This document shows, in pieces, positions 35,058 to 47,682 of a DNA stretch of 64,000 nucleotides. Position 1 is the stretch's first letter, and each line of letters opens with the position of its first letter. Position numbers and translations under genes: made by a program. The stretch lies in assembly GCA_040954595.2 (NCBI GenBank), contig CM082591.2, positions 10,726,001-10,790,000 of the forward strand. Reading direction: 5' to 3'. This DNA is from Balanoglossus misakiensis. Its lineage: Eukaryota; Hemichordata. A model generated the notes under the pieces. It did no database searches and had not been told where the DNA came from. It worked only from the letters and a program-made list of their open reading frames with translations.

Positions 35058-37569
35058 CTATCTATGTGTTCTGCGCATCACAAAAGAATTCGGTAAATAA
35101 ACGAGGGTGTGTTTGGAAGCAACCATGGAAACTTTAGAACTATCCGTCGATCTACAGAGTCTAGTGGAAAACTTTCTTATGCGCATAGACCTATCATGTG
35201 TTCTGCGCATCACAACAGAATTTTGTAAACAAACGAGGCCGTGTTTGGAAGCAACCATGGAAACGTTAGAACTATCCGTCGATCTACAGAGTCTAGAGGA
35301 AAACTTTCTTATCCTCATAGGCCTATCATGTGTTCTGCGCATCACAACAGAATTTTGTAAACAAACGAGGCTGTGTTTGGAAGCAACCATGGAAACTTTA
35401 GAACTATCCGTCGATCTACAGAGTCTAGTGGAAAACTTTCTTATCCTCATAGGCCTATCATGTGCTCTGCGCATCACAACTGATTTCCTTAAATAACCGA
35501 GGCTGTGTTTGGAAGCATCCATGGAAATTTTAGAACTATCCGTCGATCTACCGAGTCTATCAGAAAACTTTCTCATGCGCATAGGTCTATCGTGTGTTCT
35601 GCGCATCACAACAGATTTCCTCAAATAAACGAGGCTGTGTTCGGAAGCAACCATGGAAATTTTAGAACTATCCGTCGATCTACTGAGTCTAGTGGAAAAC
35701 TTTCTTATGCGCATAGGCCTATCTATGTGTTCTGCGCATCACAAAAAAATTCGGTAAATAAACGAGGGTGTGTTTGGAAGCAACCATGGTAACTTTAGAA
35801 CTATCCGTCGATCTACAGAGTCTAGTGGAAAACTTTCTTATGCGCATAGACCTATCATGTGTTCTGCGCATCACAACAGAATTTTGTAAACAAACGAGGC
35901 CGTGTTTGGAGGCAACCATGGAAACTTTAGAACTATCCGTCGATCTACAGAGTCTAGAGGAAAACTGTCTTATCCTCATAGGCCTATCATGTGTTCTGCG
36001 CATCACAACAGAATTTTGTAAACAAACGAGGCCGTGTTTGGAAGCAACTATGGAAACTTTAGAACTATCCGTCGATCTACAGAGTCTAGAGGAAAACTTT
36101 CTTATCCTCATAGGCCTATCATGTGTTCTGCGCATCACAACAGAATTTTGTAAACAAACGAGGCTGTGTTTGGAAGCAACCATGGAAACTTTAGAACTAT
36201 CCGTCGATCTACAGAGTCTAGTGGAAAACTTTCTTATGCGCATAGGCCTATCTATGTGTTCTGCGCATCACAAAAGAATTCGGTAAATAAACGAGGGTGT
36301 GTTTGGAAGCAACCATGGTAACTTTAGAACTATCCGTCGATCTACAGAGTCTAGTGGAAAACTTTCTTATGCGCATAGACCTATCATGTGTTCTGCGCAT
36401 CACAACAGAATTTTGTAAACAAACGAGGCCGTGTTTGGAAGCAACCATGGAAACTTTAGAACTATCCGTCGATCTACAGAGTCTAGTGGAAAACTTTCTT
36501 ATGCGCATAGACCTATCATGTGTTCTGCGCATCACAACAGAATTTTGTAAACAAACGAGGCCGTGTTTGGAGGCAACCATGGAAACTTTAGAACTATCCG
36601 TCGATCTACAGAGTCTAGAGGAAAACTGTCTTATGCGCATAGGCCTATCTATGTGTTCTGCGCATCACAAAAAAATTCGGTAAATAAACGAGGGTGTGTT
36701 TGGAAGCAACCATGGTAACTTTAGAACTATCCGTCGATCTACAGAGTCTAGTGGAAAACTTTCTTATGCGCATAGACCTATCATGTGTTCTGCGCATCAC
36801 AACAGAATTTTGTAAACAAACGAGGCCGTGTTTGGAGGCAACCATGGAAACTTTAGAACTATCCGTCGATCTACAGAGTCTAGAGGAAAACTGTCTTATC
36901 CTCATAGGCCTATCATGTGTTCTGCGCATCACAACAGAATTTTGTAAACAAACGAGGCCGTGTTTGGAAGCAACTATGGAAACTTTAGAACTATCCGTCG
37001 ATCTACAGAGTCTAGAGGAAAACTTTCTTATCCTCATAGGCCTATCATGTGTTCTGCGCATCACAACAGAATTTTGTAAACAAACGAGGCCGTGTTTGGA
37101 AGCAACCATGGAAACTTTAGAACTATCCGTCGATCTACAGAGTCTAGAGGAAAACTTTCTTATCCTCATAGGCCTATCATGTGTTCTGCGCATCACAACA
37201 GAATTTTGTAAACAAACGAGGCTGTGTTTGGAAGCAACCATGGAAACTTTAGAACTATCCGTCGATCTACAGAGTCTAGTGGAAAACTTTCTTATGCGCA
37301 TAGGCCTATCATGTGCTCTGCGCATCACAACTGATTTCCTTAAATAACCGAGGCTGTGTTTGGAAGCATCCATGGAAATTTTAGAACTATCCGTCGATCT
37401 ACCGAGTCTATCAGAAAACTTTCTCATGCGCATAGGTCTATCGTGTGTTCTGCGCATCACAACAGATTTCCTCAAATAAACGAGGCTGTGTTCGGAAGCA
37501 ACCATGGAAATTTTAGAACTATCCGTCGATCTACTGAGTCTAGTGGAAAACTTTCTTATGCGCATAGGC
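35058..37569 (+). repeat. Higher-order unit C2, 2512 bp
   Basis: This is the second copy of 32,546-35,057. After 37,569 a third copy begins (same CCTATCTATGTG monomer) but soon departs: the next monomers pass straight to CTCTGCGCATC without the GAGGCCGTG block, so that copy has lost monomers. Confidence 0.87.
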
Positions 37570-39288
37570 CTATCTATGTGTTCTGCGCATCACAAAAGAA
37601 TTCGGTAAATAAACGAGGGTGTGTTTGGAAACAACCATGGTAACTTTAGAACTATCCGTCGATCTACAGAGTCTAGTGGAAAACTTTCTTATGCGCATAG
37701 ACCTATCATGTGTTCTGCGCATCACAACAGAATTTTGTAAACAAACGAGGCTGTGTTTGGAAGCAACCATGGAAACTTTAGAACTATCCGTCGATCTACA
37801 GAGTCTAGTGGAAAACTTTCTTATGCGCATAGGCCTATCATGTGCTCTGCGCATCACAACTGATTTCCTTAAATAACCGAGGCTGTGTTTGGAAGCATCC
37901 ATGGAAATTTTAGAACTATCCGTCGTTCTACCGAGTCTATCAGAAAACTTTCTCATGCGCATAGGTCTATCGTGTGTTCTGCGCATCACAACAGATTTCC
38001 TCAAATAAACGAGGCTGTGTTCGGAAGCAACCATGGAAATTTTAGAACTATCCGTCGATCTACTGAGTCTAGTGGAAAACTTTCTTATGCGCATAGGCCT
38101 ATCTATGTGTTCTGCGCATCACAAAAGAATTCGGTAAATAAACGAGGGTGTGTTTGGAAGCAACCATGGTAACTTTAGAATTATCCGTCGATCTACAGAG
38201 TCTAGTGGAAAACTTTCTTATGCGCATAGACCTATCATGTGTTCTGCGCATCACAACAGAATTTTGTAAACAAACGAGGCCGTGTTTGGAGGCAACCATG
38301 GAAACTTTAGAACTATCCGTCGATCTACAGAGTCTAGAGGAAAACTTTCTTATCCTCATAGGCCTATCATGTGTTCTGCGCATCACAACAGAATTTTGTA
38401 AACAAACGAGGCTGTGTTTGGAAGCAACCATGGAAACTTTAGAACTATCCGTCGATCTACAGTGTCTAGTGGAAAACTTTCTTATGCGCATAGGCCTATC
38501 TATGTGTTCTGCGCATCACAAAAGAATTCGGTAAATAAACGAGGGTGTGTTTGGAAGCAACCATGGGAACTTTAGAACTATCCGTCGATCTACAGAGTCT
38601 AGTGGAAAACTTTCTTATGCGCATAGACCTATCATGTGTTCTGCGCATCACAACAGAATTTTGTAAACAAACGAGGCCGTGTTTGGAAGCAACCATGGAA
38701 ACTTTAGAACTATCCGTCGATCTACAGAGTCTAGAGGAAAACTTTCTCATCCTCATAGGCCTATCATGTGTTCTGCGCATCACAACAGAATTTTGTAAAC
38801 AAACGAGGCCGTGTTTGGAAGCAACTATGGAAACTTTAGAACTATCCGTCGATCTACAGAGTCTAGAGGAAAACTTTCTTATCCTCATAGGCCTATCATG
38901 CGTTCTGCGCATCACAACAGAATTTTGTAAACAAACGAGGCTGTGTTTGGAAGCAACCATGGAAACTTTAGAACTATACGTCGATCTACAGAGTCTAGTG
39001 GAAAACTTTCTTATGCGCATAGACCTATCATGTGTTCTGCGCATCACAGCAGAATTTTTTAAACAAACGAGGCTGTGTTTTGAAGCAACCATGGAAACTT
39101 TAGAACTATCCGTCGATCTACAGAGTCCAGTGGAAAACTTTCTTATCCTCATAGGCCTATCATGTGTTCTGCGCATCACAACAGAATTTTGTAAACAAAC
39201 GAGGCTGTGTTTGGAAGCAACCATGGAAACTTTAGAACTATCCGTCGATCTACAGTGTCTAGTGGAAAACTTTCTTATGCGCATAGGC

Positions 39289-42200
39289 CTATCTATGTGT
39301 TCTGCGCATCACAAAAGAATTCGGTAAATAAACGAGGGTGTGTTTGGAAGCAACCATGGTAACTTTAGAACTATCCGTCGATCTACAGAGTCTAGTGGAA
39401 AACTTTCTTATGCGCATAGACCTATCATGTGTTCTGCGCATCACAACAGAATTTTGTAAACAAACGAGGCCGTGTTTGGAAGCAACCATGGAAACTTTAG
39501 AACTATCCGTCGATCTACAGAGTCTAGAGGAAAACTTTCTCATCCTCATAGGCCTATCATGTGTTCTGCGCATCACAACAGAATTTTGTAAACAAACGAG
39601 GCCGTGTTTGGAAGCAACTATGGAAACTTTAGAACTATCCGTCGATCTACAGAGTCTAGAGGAAAACTTTCTTATCCTCATAGGCCTATCATGCGTTCTG
39701 CGCATCACAACAGAATTTTGTAAACAAACGAGGCTGTGTTTGGAAGCAACCATGGAAACTTTAGAACTATACGTCGATCTACAGAGTCTAGTGGAAAACT
39801 TTCTTATGCGCATAGACCTATCATGTGTTCTGCGCATCACAGCAGAATTTTTTAAACAAACGAGGCTGTGTTTTGAAGCAACCATGGAAACTTTAGAACT
39901 ATCCGTCGATCTACAGAGTCCAGTGGAAAACTTTCTTATCCTCATAGGCCTATCATGTGTTCTGCGCATCACAACAGAATTTTGTATACAAACGACGCTG
40001 TGTTTGGAAGCAACACTGGAAACTTTAGAACTATCCGTCGATCTACAGAGTCTAGTGGAAAACTTTCTTATGCGCATAGACCTATCATGTGTTCTGCGCA
40101 TCACAACAGAATTTTGTAAACAAACGAGGCTGTGTTTGGAAGCAACCATGGAAACTTTAGAACTATCCGTCGATCTACAGAGTCTAGTGGAAAACTTTCT
40201 TATGCGCATAGACCTATCATGTGTTCTGCGCATCACAACAGAATTTTGTAAACAAACGAGGCTGTGTTTGGAAGCAACCATGGAAACTTTAGAACTATCC
40301 GTCGTTCTACAGAGTCTAGATGAAAACTTTCTAATCCTCATAGGCCTATCATGTGTTCTGCGCATCACAACAGAATTTTGTAAACAAACGAGGCTGTGTT
40401 TGGAAGCAACCATGGAAACTTTAGAACTATCCGTCGATCTACAGAGTCTAGTGGAAAACTTTCTTATGCGCATAGACCTATCATGTGTTCTGCGCATCAC
40501 AACAGAATTTTGTAAACAAACGAGGCTGTGTTTGGAAGCAACCATGGAAACTTTAGAACTATACGTCGATCTACAGAGTCTAGTGGAAAGCTTTCTTATG
40601 CGCATAGACCTATCATGTGTTCTGCGCATCACAACAGAATTTTGTAAACAAACGAGGATGTGTTTGGAAGCAACAATGGAAACTTTAGAACTATCCGTCG
40701 ATCTACAGAGTCCAGTGGAAAACTTTCTTATCCTCATAGGCCTATCATGTGTTCTGCGCATCACAACAGAATTTTGTAAACAAACGAGGCTGTGTTTGGA
40801 AGCAACCATGGAAACTTTAGAACTATCCGTCGATCTACAGAGTCTAGTGGAAAACTTTCTTATGCGCATACGCCTATCATGTGCTCTGCGCATCACAACT
40901 GATTTCCTTAAATAACCGAGGCTGTGTTTGGAAGCATCCATGGAAATTTTAGAACTATCCGTCGATCTACCGAGTCTATCAGAAAACTTTCTCATGCGCA
41001 TACGTCTATCATGTGTTCTGCGCATCACAGCAGAATTTTTTAAACAAACGAGGCTGTGTTTTGAAGCAACCATGGAAACTTTAGAACTATCCGTCGATCT
41101 ACAGAGTCCAGTGGAAAACTTTCTTATCCTCATAGGCCTATCATGTGTTCTGCGCATCACAACAGAATTTTGTATACAAACGACGCTGTGTTTGGAAGCA
41201 ACACTGGAAACTTTAGAACTATCCGTCGATCTACAGAGTCTAGTGGAAAACTTTCTTATGCGCATAGACCTATCATGTGTTCTGCGCATCACAACAGAAT
41301 TTTGTAAACAAACGAGGCTGTGTTTGGAAGCAACCATGGAAACTTTAGAACTATCCGTCGATCTACAGAGTCTAGTGGAAAACTTTCTTATGCGCATAGA
41401 CCTATCATGTGTTCTGCGCATCACAACAGAATTTTGTAAACAAACGAGGCTGTGTTTGGAAGCAACCATGGAAACTTTAGAACTATCCGTCGTTCTACAG
41501 AGTCTAGATGAAAACTTTCTAATCCTCATAGGCCTATCATGTGTTCTGCGCATCACAACAGAATTTTGTAAACAAACGAGGCTGTGTTTGGAAGCAACCA
41601 TGGAAACTTTAGAACTATCCGTCGATCTACAGAGTCTAGTGGAAAACTTTCTTATGCGCATAGACCTATCATGTGTTCTGCGCATCACAACAGAATTTTG
41701 TAAACAAACGAGGCTGTGTTTGGAAGCAACCATGGAAACTTTAGAACTATCCGTCGATCTACAGAGTCTAGTGGAAAACTTTCTTATGCGCATAGACCTA
41801 TCATGTGTTCTGCGCATCACAACAGAATTTTGTAAACAAACGAGGCTGTGTTTGGAAGCAACCATGGAAACTTTAGAACTATCCGTCGTTCTACAGAGTC
41901 TAGATGAAAACTTTCTAATCCTCATAGGCCTATCATGTGTTCTGCGCATCACAACAGAATTTTGTAAACAAACGAGGCTGTGTTTGGAAGCAACCATGGA
42001 AACTTTAGAATTATCCGTCGATCTACAGAGTCTAGTGGAAAGCTTTCTTATGCGCATAGACCTATCATGTGTTCTGCGCATCACAACAGAATTTTGTAAA
42101 CAAACGAGGATGTGTTTGGAAGCAACCATGGAAACTTTAGAACTATCCGTCGATCTACAGAGTCCAGTGGAAAACTTTCTTATCCTCATAGGCCTATCAT

Positions 42201-43641
42201 GTGTTCTGCGCATCACAACAGAATTTTGTAAACAAACGAGGCTGTGTTTGGAAGCAACCATGGAAACTTTAGAACTATCCGTCGATCTACAGAGTCTAGT
42301 GGAAAACTTTCTTATGCGCATAGGCCTATCATGTGCTCTGCGCATCACAACTGATTTCCTTAAATAACCGAGGCTGTGTTTGGAAGCATCCATGGAAAAT
42401 TTAGAACTATCCGTCGATCTACCGAGTCTATCAGAAAACTTTCTCATGCGCATACGTCTATCATGTGTTCTGCGCATCACAGCAGAATTTTTTAAACAAA
42501 CGAGGCTGTGTTTTGAAGCAACCATGGAAACTTTAGAACTATCCGTCGATCTACAGAGTCCAGTGGAAAACTTTCTTATCCTCATAGGCCTATCATGTGT
42601 TCTGCGCATCACAACAGAATTTTGTATACAAACGAGGCTGTGTTTGGAAGCAACCATGGAAACTTTAGAACTATCCGTCGATCTACAGAGTCTAGTGGAA
42701 AACTTTCTTATGCGCATAGACCTATCATGTGTTCTGCGCATCACAACAGAATTTTGTAAACAAACGAGGCTGTGTTTGGAAGCAACCATGGAAACTTTAG
42801 AACTATCCGTCGTTCTACAGAGTCTAGATGAAAACTTTCTAATCCTCATAGGCCTATCATGTGTTCTGCGCATCACAACAGAATTTTGTAAACAAACGAG
42901 GCTGTGTTTGGAAGCAACCATGGAAACTTTAGAACTATCCGTCGATCTACAGAGTCTAGTGGAAAACTTTCTTATGCGCATAGACCTATCATGTGTTCTG
43001 CGCATCACAACAGAATTTTGTAAACAAACGAGGCTGTGTTTGGAAGCAACCATGGAAACTTTAGAACTATACGTCGATCTACAGAGTCTAGTGGAAAGCT
43101 TTCTTATGCGCATAGACCTATCATGTGTTCTGCGCATCACAACAGAATTTTGTAAACAAACGAGGATGTGTTTGGAAGCAACCATGGAAAATTTAGAACT
43201 ATCCGTCGATCTACAGAGTCCAGTGGAAAACTTTCTTATCCTCATAGGCCTATCATGTGTTCTGCGCATCACAACAGAATTTTGTAAACAAACGAGGCTG
43301 TGTTTGGAAGCAACCATGGAAACTTTAGAACTATCCGTCGATCTACAGAGTCTAGTGGAAAACTTTCTTATGCGCATAGGCCTATCATGTGCTCTGCGCA
43401 TCACAACTGATTTCCTTAAATAACCGAGGCTGTGTTTGGAAGCATCCATGGAAATTTTAGAACTATCCGTCGATCTACCGAGTCTATCAGAAAATTTTCT
43501 CATGCGCATACGTCTATCGTGTGTTCTGCGCATCACAACAGATTTCCTCAAATAAACGAGGCTGTGTTTGGAAGCAACCATGGAAATTTTAGAACTATCT
43601 GTCGATCTACTGAGTCTAGTGGAAAACTTTCTTAAGCGCAT
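39289..43641 (+). repeat. Run of 33 monomers without frame-changing indels
   Basis: In this run every monomer is exactly 132 bp. One consequence is a 1450-codon open frame on the minus strand, which I do not accept as a gene. Rare variants show two nested periods: GTATACAAACGACG or GTATACAAACGAGG occurs at 39,984, 41,172 and 42,624 (1188 bp = 9 monomers, then 1452 bp = 11 monomers), and the CTTAAATAACCGAGG monomer recurs at about 40,909, 42,361 and 43,417. Confidence 0.85.
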
Positions 43642-43977
43642 AGGCCTATCTATGTGTTCTGCGCATCACAAAAGAATTCGGTAAATAAACGAGGGTGTGT
43701 TTGGAAGCAACCATGGAAACTTTAGAACTATCCGTCGATCTACAGAGTCTAGTGGAAAACTTTCTTAAGCGCATAGGCCTATCTATGTGTTCTGCGCATC
43801 ACAAAAGAATTCGGTAAATAAACGAGTGTGTGTTTGGAAGCAACCATGGAAACTTTAGAACTATCCGTCGATCTACAGAGTCTAGTGGAAAACTTTCTTA
43901 TGCGCATAGACCTATCATGTGTTCTGCGCATCACAACAGAATTTTGTAAACAAACGAGGATGTGTTTGGAAGCAACC

Positions 43978-46900
43978 ATGGAAACTTTAGAACTATCCGT
44001 CGATCTACAGAGTCTAGAGGAAAACTTTCTCATGCGCATAGGTCTATCGTGTGTTCTGCGCATCACAACAGATTTCCTCAAATAAACGAGGCTGTGTTTG
44101 GAAGCAACCATGGAAATTTTAAAACTATCCATCGATCTACTGAGTCTAGTGGAAAACTTTCTTATGCGCATAGGCCTATTAATGTGTTCTGCGCATCACA
44201 ACAGAATTCGGTAAACAAACGAGGCTGTGTTTGGAAGCAACCATGGAAACTTTAGAACTATCCGTCGATCTACAGAGTCTAGTGGAAAACTTTCTTATCC
44301 TCATAGACCTATCATGTGTTCTGCGCATCACAACAGAATTTTGTAAACAAACGAGGCTGTGTTTGGAAGCAACCATGGAAACTTTAGAACTATCCGTCGA
44401 TCTACAGAGTCTAGTGGAAAACTTTCTTATGCGCATAGACCTATCATGTGTTCTGCGCATCACAACAGAATTTTGTAAACAAACGAGGCTGTGTTTGGAA
44501 GCAACCATGGAAACTTTAGAACTATACGTCGATCTACAGAGTCTAGTGGAAAACTTTCTTATGCGCATAGACCTATCATGTGTTCTGCGCATCACAACAG
44601 AATTTTGTAAACAAACGAGGATGTGTTTGGAAGCAACCATGGAAACTTTAGAACTATACGTCGATCTACAGAGTCTAGTGGAAAACTTTCTTATGCGCAT
44701 AGGCCTATCATGTGCTCTGCGCATCACAACTGATTTCCTTAAATAACCGAGGCTGTGTTTGGAAGCATCCATGGAAATTTTAGAACTATCCGTCGATCTA
44801 CCGAGTCTATCAGAAAACTTTCTCATGCGCATAGGTCTATCGTGTGTTCTGCGCATCACAACAGATTTCCTCAAATAAACGAGGCTGTGTTCGGAAGCAA
44901 CCATGGAAATTTTAGAACTATCCGTCGATCTACTGAGTCTAGTGGAAAACTTTCTTATGCGCATAGGCCTATCTATGTGTTCTGCGCATCACAAAAGAAT
45001 TCGGTAAATAAACGAGGGTGTGTTTGGAAGCAACCATGGTAACTTTAGAACTATCCGTCGATCTACAGAGTCTAGTGGAAAACTTTCTTATGCGCATAGA
45101 CCTATCATGTGTTCTGCGCATCACAACAGAATTTTGTAAACAAACGAGGCCGTGTTTGGAAGCAACCATGGAAACTTTAGAACTATCCGTCGATCTACAG
45201 AGTCTAGAGGAAAACTTTCTTATCCTCATAGGCCTATCATGTGTTCTGCGCATCACAACAGAATTTTGTAAACAAACGAGGCCGTGTTTGGAAGCAACTA
45301 TGGAAACTTTAGAACTATCCGTCGATCTACAGAGTCTAGAGGAAAACTTTCTTATCCTCATAGGCCTATCATGTGTTCTGCGCATCACAACAGAATTTTG
45401 TAAACAAACGAGGCTGTGTTTGGAAGCAACCATGGAAACTTTAGAACTATCCGTCGATCTACAGAGTCTAGTGGAAAACTTTCTTATGCGCATAGACCTA
45501 TCATGTGTTCTGCGCATCACAGCGGAATTTTTTAAACAAACGAGGCTGTGTTTCGAAGCAACCATGGAAACTTTAGAACTATCCGTCGATCGACAGAGTC
45601 CAGTGGAAAACTTTCTTATCCTCATAGGCCTATCATGTGTTCTGCGCATCACAACAGAATTTTGTATACAAACGACGCTGTGTTTGGAAGCAACACTGGA
45701 AACTTTAGAACTATCCGTCGATCTACAGAGTCTAGTGGAAAACTTTCTTATGCGCATAGACCTATCATGTGTTCTGCGCATCACAACAGAATTTTGTAAA
45801 CAAACGAGGCTGTGTTTGGAAGCAACCATGAAAACTTTAGAACTATCCGTCGATCTACAGAGTCTAGTGGAAAACTTTCTTATGCGCATAGACCTATCAT
45901 GTGTTCTGCGCATCACAACAGAATTTTGTAAACAAACGAGGCTGTGTTTGGAAGCAACCATGGAAACTTTAGAACTATCCGTCGTTCTACAGAGTCTAGA
46001 TGAAAACTTTCTTATCCTCATAGGCCTATCATGTGTTCTGCGCATCACAACAGAATTTTGTAAACAAACGAGGCTGTGTTTGGAAGCAACCGTGGAAACT
46101 TTAGAACTATCCGTCGATCTACAGAGTCTAGTGGAAAACTTTCTTATGCGCATAGACCTATCATGTGTTCTGCGCATCACAACAGAATTTTGTAAACAAA
46201 CGAGGCTGTGTTTGGAAGCAACCATGGAAACTTTAGAACTATACGTCGATCTACAGAGTCTAGTGGAAAACTTTCTTATCCTCATAGGCCTATTATGTGT
46301 TCTGCGCATCACAATAGAATTTTGTAAACAAACGAGGCTGTGTTTGGAAGCAACCATGGAAACTTTAGAACTATCCGTCGATCTACAGAGTCCAGTGGAA
46401 AACTTTCTTATCCTCATAGGCCTATCATGTGTTCTGCGCATCACAACAGAATTTTGTAAACAAACGAGGCTGTGTTTAGAAGCAACAATGGAAACTTTAG
46501 AACTATCCGTCGATCTACAGAGTCTAGTGGAAAACTTTCTTATCCTCATAGACCTATCATGTGTTCTGCGCATCACAACAGAATTTTGTAAACAAACGAG
46601 GCCGTGTTTGGAAGCAACCATGGAAACTTTAGAACTATCCGTCGATCTACAGAGTCTAGAGGAAAACTTTCTTATGCGCATAGACCTATCATGTGTTCTG
46701 CGCATCACAACAGAATTTTGGTAACAAACGAGGCTGTGTTTGGAAGCAACCATGGAAACTTTAGAACTATCCGTCGATCTACAGAGTCTAGAGGAAAACT
46801 TTCTCATGCGCATAGGTCTATCGTGTGTTCTGCGCATCACAACAGATTTCCTCAAATAAACGAGGCTGTGTTTGGAAGCAACCATGGAAATTTTAGAACT

Positions 46901-47682
46901 ATCCGTCGATCTACTGAGTCTAGTGGAAAACTTTCTTATGCGCATAGGCCTATTAATGTGTTCTGCGCATCACAACAGAATTCGGTAAACAAACGAGGCT
47001 GTGTTTGGAAGCAACCATGGAAACTTTAGAACTATCCGTCGATCTACAGAGTCTAGTGGAAAACTTTCTTATCCTCATAGACCTATCATGTGTTCTGCGC
47101 ATCACAACAGAATTTTGTAAACAAACGAGGCTGTGTTTCGAAGCAATCATGGAAACTTTAGAACTATCCGTCGATCTACAGATTCTATACTAGTGGAAAA
47201 CTTTCTTATGCGCATAGGCCTATCATGTGTTCTGCGCATCACAACAGATTTCCTTAAATAAACGAGGCTGTGTTTGGAAGCATCCATGGAAATTTTAGAA
47301 CTATCCGTCGATCGACAGAGTTTATCAGAAAACTTTCTCATGCGCATAGGTCTATCGTGTGTTCTGCGCATCACAACAGATTTCCTCAAATAAACGAGGC
47401 TGTGTTTGGAAGCAACCATTGAAATTTTAGAACTACCCGTCGATCTACTGAGTCTAGTGGAAAACTTTCTTATGCGCATAGGCCTATCTATGTGTTCTGC
47501 GCATCACAACATAATTCGATAAATAAACGAGGGTGTGTTTGGAAGCAACCATGGAATCTTTAGAACTATCCGTCGATCTACAGAGTCTAGTGGAAAACTT
47601 TCTTATGCGCATAGACCTATCATGTGTTCTGCGCATCACAGCAGAATTTTGTAAACAAACGAGGCCGTGTTTCGAAGCAACC
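43978..47682 (+). repeat. 3705-bp (28-monomer) tandem duplication, copy 1
   Basis: This block repeats at 47,683-51,387. It contains the unusual GGAAATTTTAAAACTATCCATCG monomer, CCTATTAATGTG, CACAGCGGAATTTTTT, GCAACACTGG, GCAACCGTGG, CCTATTATGTG and TTTTGGTAACAAACG in the same order as the second copy. The length is 28 x 132 + 9. The two copies join head to tail with no spacer. Confidence 0.9.

Larger units (their letters stand above)
31391..43977 (+). repeat. Satellite zone C
   Basis: This stretch holds about 95 monomers with a new set of diagnostic variants: GAGGCCGTG (first at about 31,931, not seen earlier), CATGGTAACTTTAG, a 1-bp insertion giving CCTATCTATGTG, CACAAAAAAATTCGG or CACAAAAGAATTCGG, CTCTGCGCATCACAACTG and CTACTGAGTCTAG. 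The +5 TATACTAG monomer is absent throughout. There is no gene in it. The left edge is set by eye from the first marker changes. Confidence 0.85.
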
